Made by a program: the position numbers and the translations under genes
Shown here: positions 60,265 to 60,456 of the stretch, piece by piece
How the letters are laid out: every line of letters starts with the position of its first letter
How positions within the stretch are numbered: position 1 is the first letter of the stretch
From: Pseudoxanthomonas taiwanensis
GTDB taxonomy: Bacteria > Pseudomonadota > Gammaproteobacteria > Xanthomonadales > Xanthomonadaceae
Reading direction: 5' to 3'
Length of the DNA stretch: 60,456 nt
Assembly: GCF_010093135.1 (NCBI RefSeq)
Contig: NZ_PDWK01000007.1
Coordinates: 1-60,456 of the forward strand
The notes under the pieces: model-generated
Seen by the model: only the letters and a program-made list of their open reading frames with translations
Told to the model about the DNA's origin: nothing
The model's database searches: none

Positions 60265-60456
60265 CAAAGCAGAACCTGATTAGCCCCGACCCTCAGCCAT
60301 GAAAATTGCTCGCAGCGCGCAAGACCGGCTCGGGGCAAGGCTTGCAGCGCAGCATGGCGGTGGCCAGTCGCGGCAGCATCTCATGCAGGCGGAAGCGACG
60401 GTTGAACCGGTAGGCGGCTTCGGCCAGGTAGCGCCGCGCGTACTTGGCCTGGCGGA
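60265..60456 (-). mobile_element. Right end of an IS1595-like insertion sequence
   Basis: The minus strand carries a transposase 3' end (stop 60293-60295). Between that stop and xanB the sequence reads, on the minus strand, GGGTCGGGGCTAATCAGG and on to TTCTG, which looks like a terminal inverted repeat ending near 60267. The other end and the target duplication are outside the window, so the exact boundary is uncertain. Confidence 0.6.
60293..60456 (-). CDS. Transposase C-terminal fragment (IS1595/ISXO2-like), cut by window edge
   Basis: 54 complete codons are visible: RQAKYARRYLAEAAYRFNRR, then FRLHEMLPRLATAMLRCKPC and PEPVLRAASNFHG before the stop. The YLAEAAYRFNRRF block and the ending are those of the ISXO2-like DDE transposase C-terminus as I remember it from IS1595-family proteins. 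The catalytic part lies beyond base 60456, so whether the gene is intact cannot be judged. Confidence 0.72.
   Translation of the reverse strand, partial: RQAKYARRYLAEAAYRFNRRFRLHEMLPRLATAMLRCKPCPEPVLRAASNFHG

Overview
The window is about 60 kb of high-GC (roughly 70%) chromosome and is almost entirely core genome. Gene content and order (lexA-recA-recX-alaS-csrA-tRNA-Ser; bcp/gcvR-dapA-lipoprotein; rpoN-hpf-hprK-rapZ-EIIA-HPr-EI; panBCD-pgi; a bifunctional XanB-type enzyme beside MurU/AmgK; a TonB-dependent receptor of the large Xanthomonas/Caulobacter type) point to a gammaproteobacterium of the Xanthomonadaceae (Lysobacteraceae), such as Lysobacter, Luteimonas or Pseudoxanthomonas. The genus cannot be fixed from sequence reading alone. 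There is no CRISPR array, prophage or obvious defence island. The only mobile DNA is the end of an IS1595-like element at the right edge.

Layout. 1-8.1 kb: di-heme cytochrome c peroxidase behind an FNR-like promoter, a YafY/WYL regulator, a glutathione S-transferase gene whose 3' end is missing where it meets convergent mutS, a globin-coupled diguanylate cyclase and a His-rich CzcD-type metal exporter. 8.1-17.2 kb: pncC, a UbiB-type kinase, the SOS set lexA-recA-recX (with a decayed tfoX-like gene between recA and recX), alaS, csrA, tRNA-Ser(GCU), a decayed GGDEF gene and tRNA-Arg(ACG). 17.2-26.4 kb: a minus-strand operon (DUF1275, SulP transporter, thiD, hydrolase) preceded by a frameshifted XRE regulator that keeps its promoter and operator repeats, then phoH, prxQ, a GcvR-like ACT protein, dapA, a BamC-like lipoprotein and fdxA.

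26.4-31.7 kb: a sugar-uptake pair (TonB-dependent receptor plus MFS sugar porter) behind a LacI-type palindrome, then tRNA-Glu(CUC). 31.7-37.5 kb: pcnB, which lacks a usable canonical start codon, folK, panB, panC, panD and pgi. 37.5-48.7 kb: one long minus-strand block, reading from right to left kdsD, kdsC, lptC, lptA, lptB, rpoN, hpf, hprK, rapZ, EIIA-Man, HPr, EI and mgtE. It joins LPS assembly, sigma-54 and a regulatory phosphotransferase chain with no sugar permease. 48.7-60.5 kb: a BolA-like gene, murA, an EF-hand membrane protein, two tandem DUF3108 genes, purN/purM, DUF2066-PerM-hda, murU/amgK, a mannose-1-phosphate guanylyltransferase/isomerase and the IS fragment.

I found no convincing wholly new multi-gene system. 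The best leads are small: the FNR-type promoter geometry before ccpA, the apparent ATC start of pcnB, several half-decayed genes (GST, TfoX, GGDEF, XRE) and the autonomous operator left in front of the dead XRE gene.
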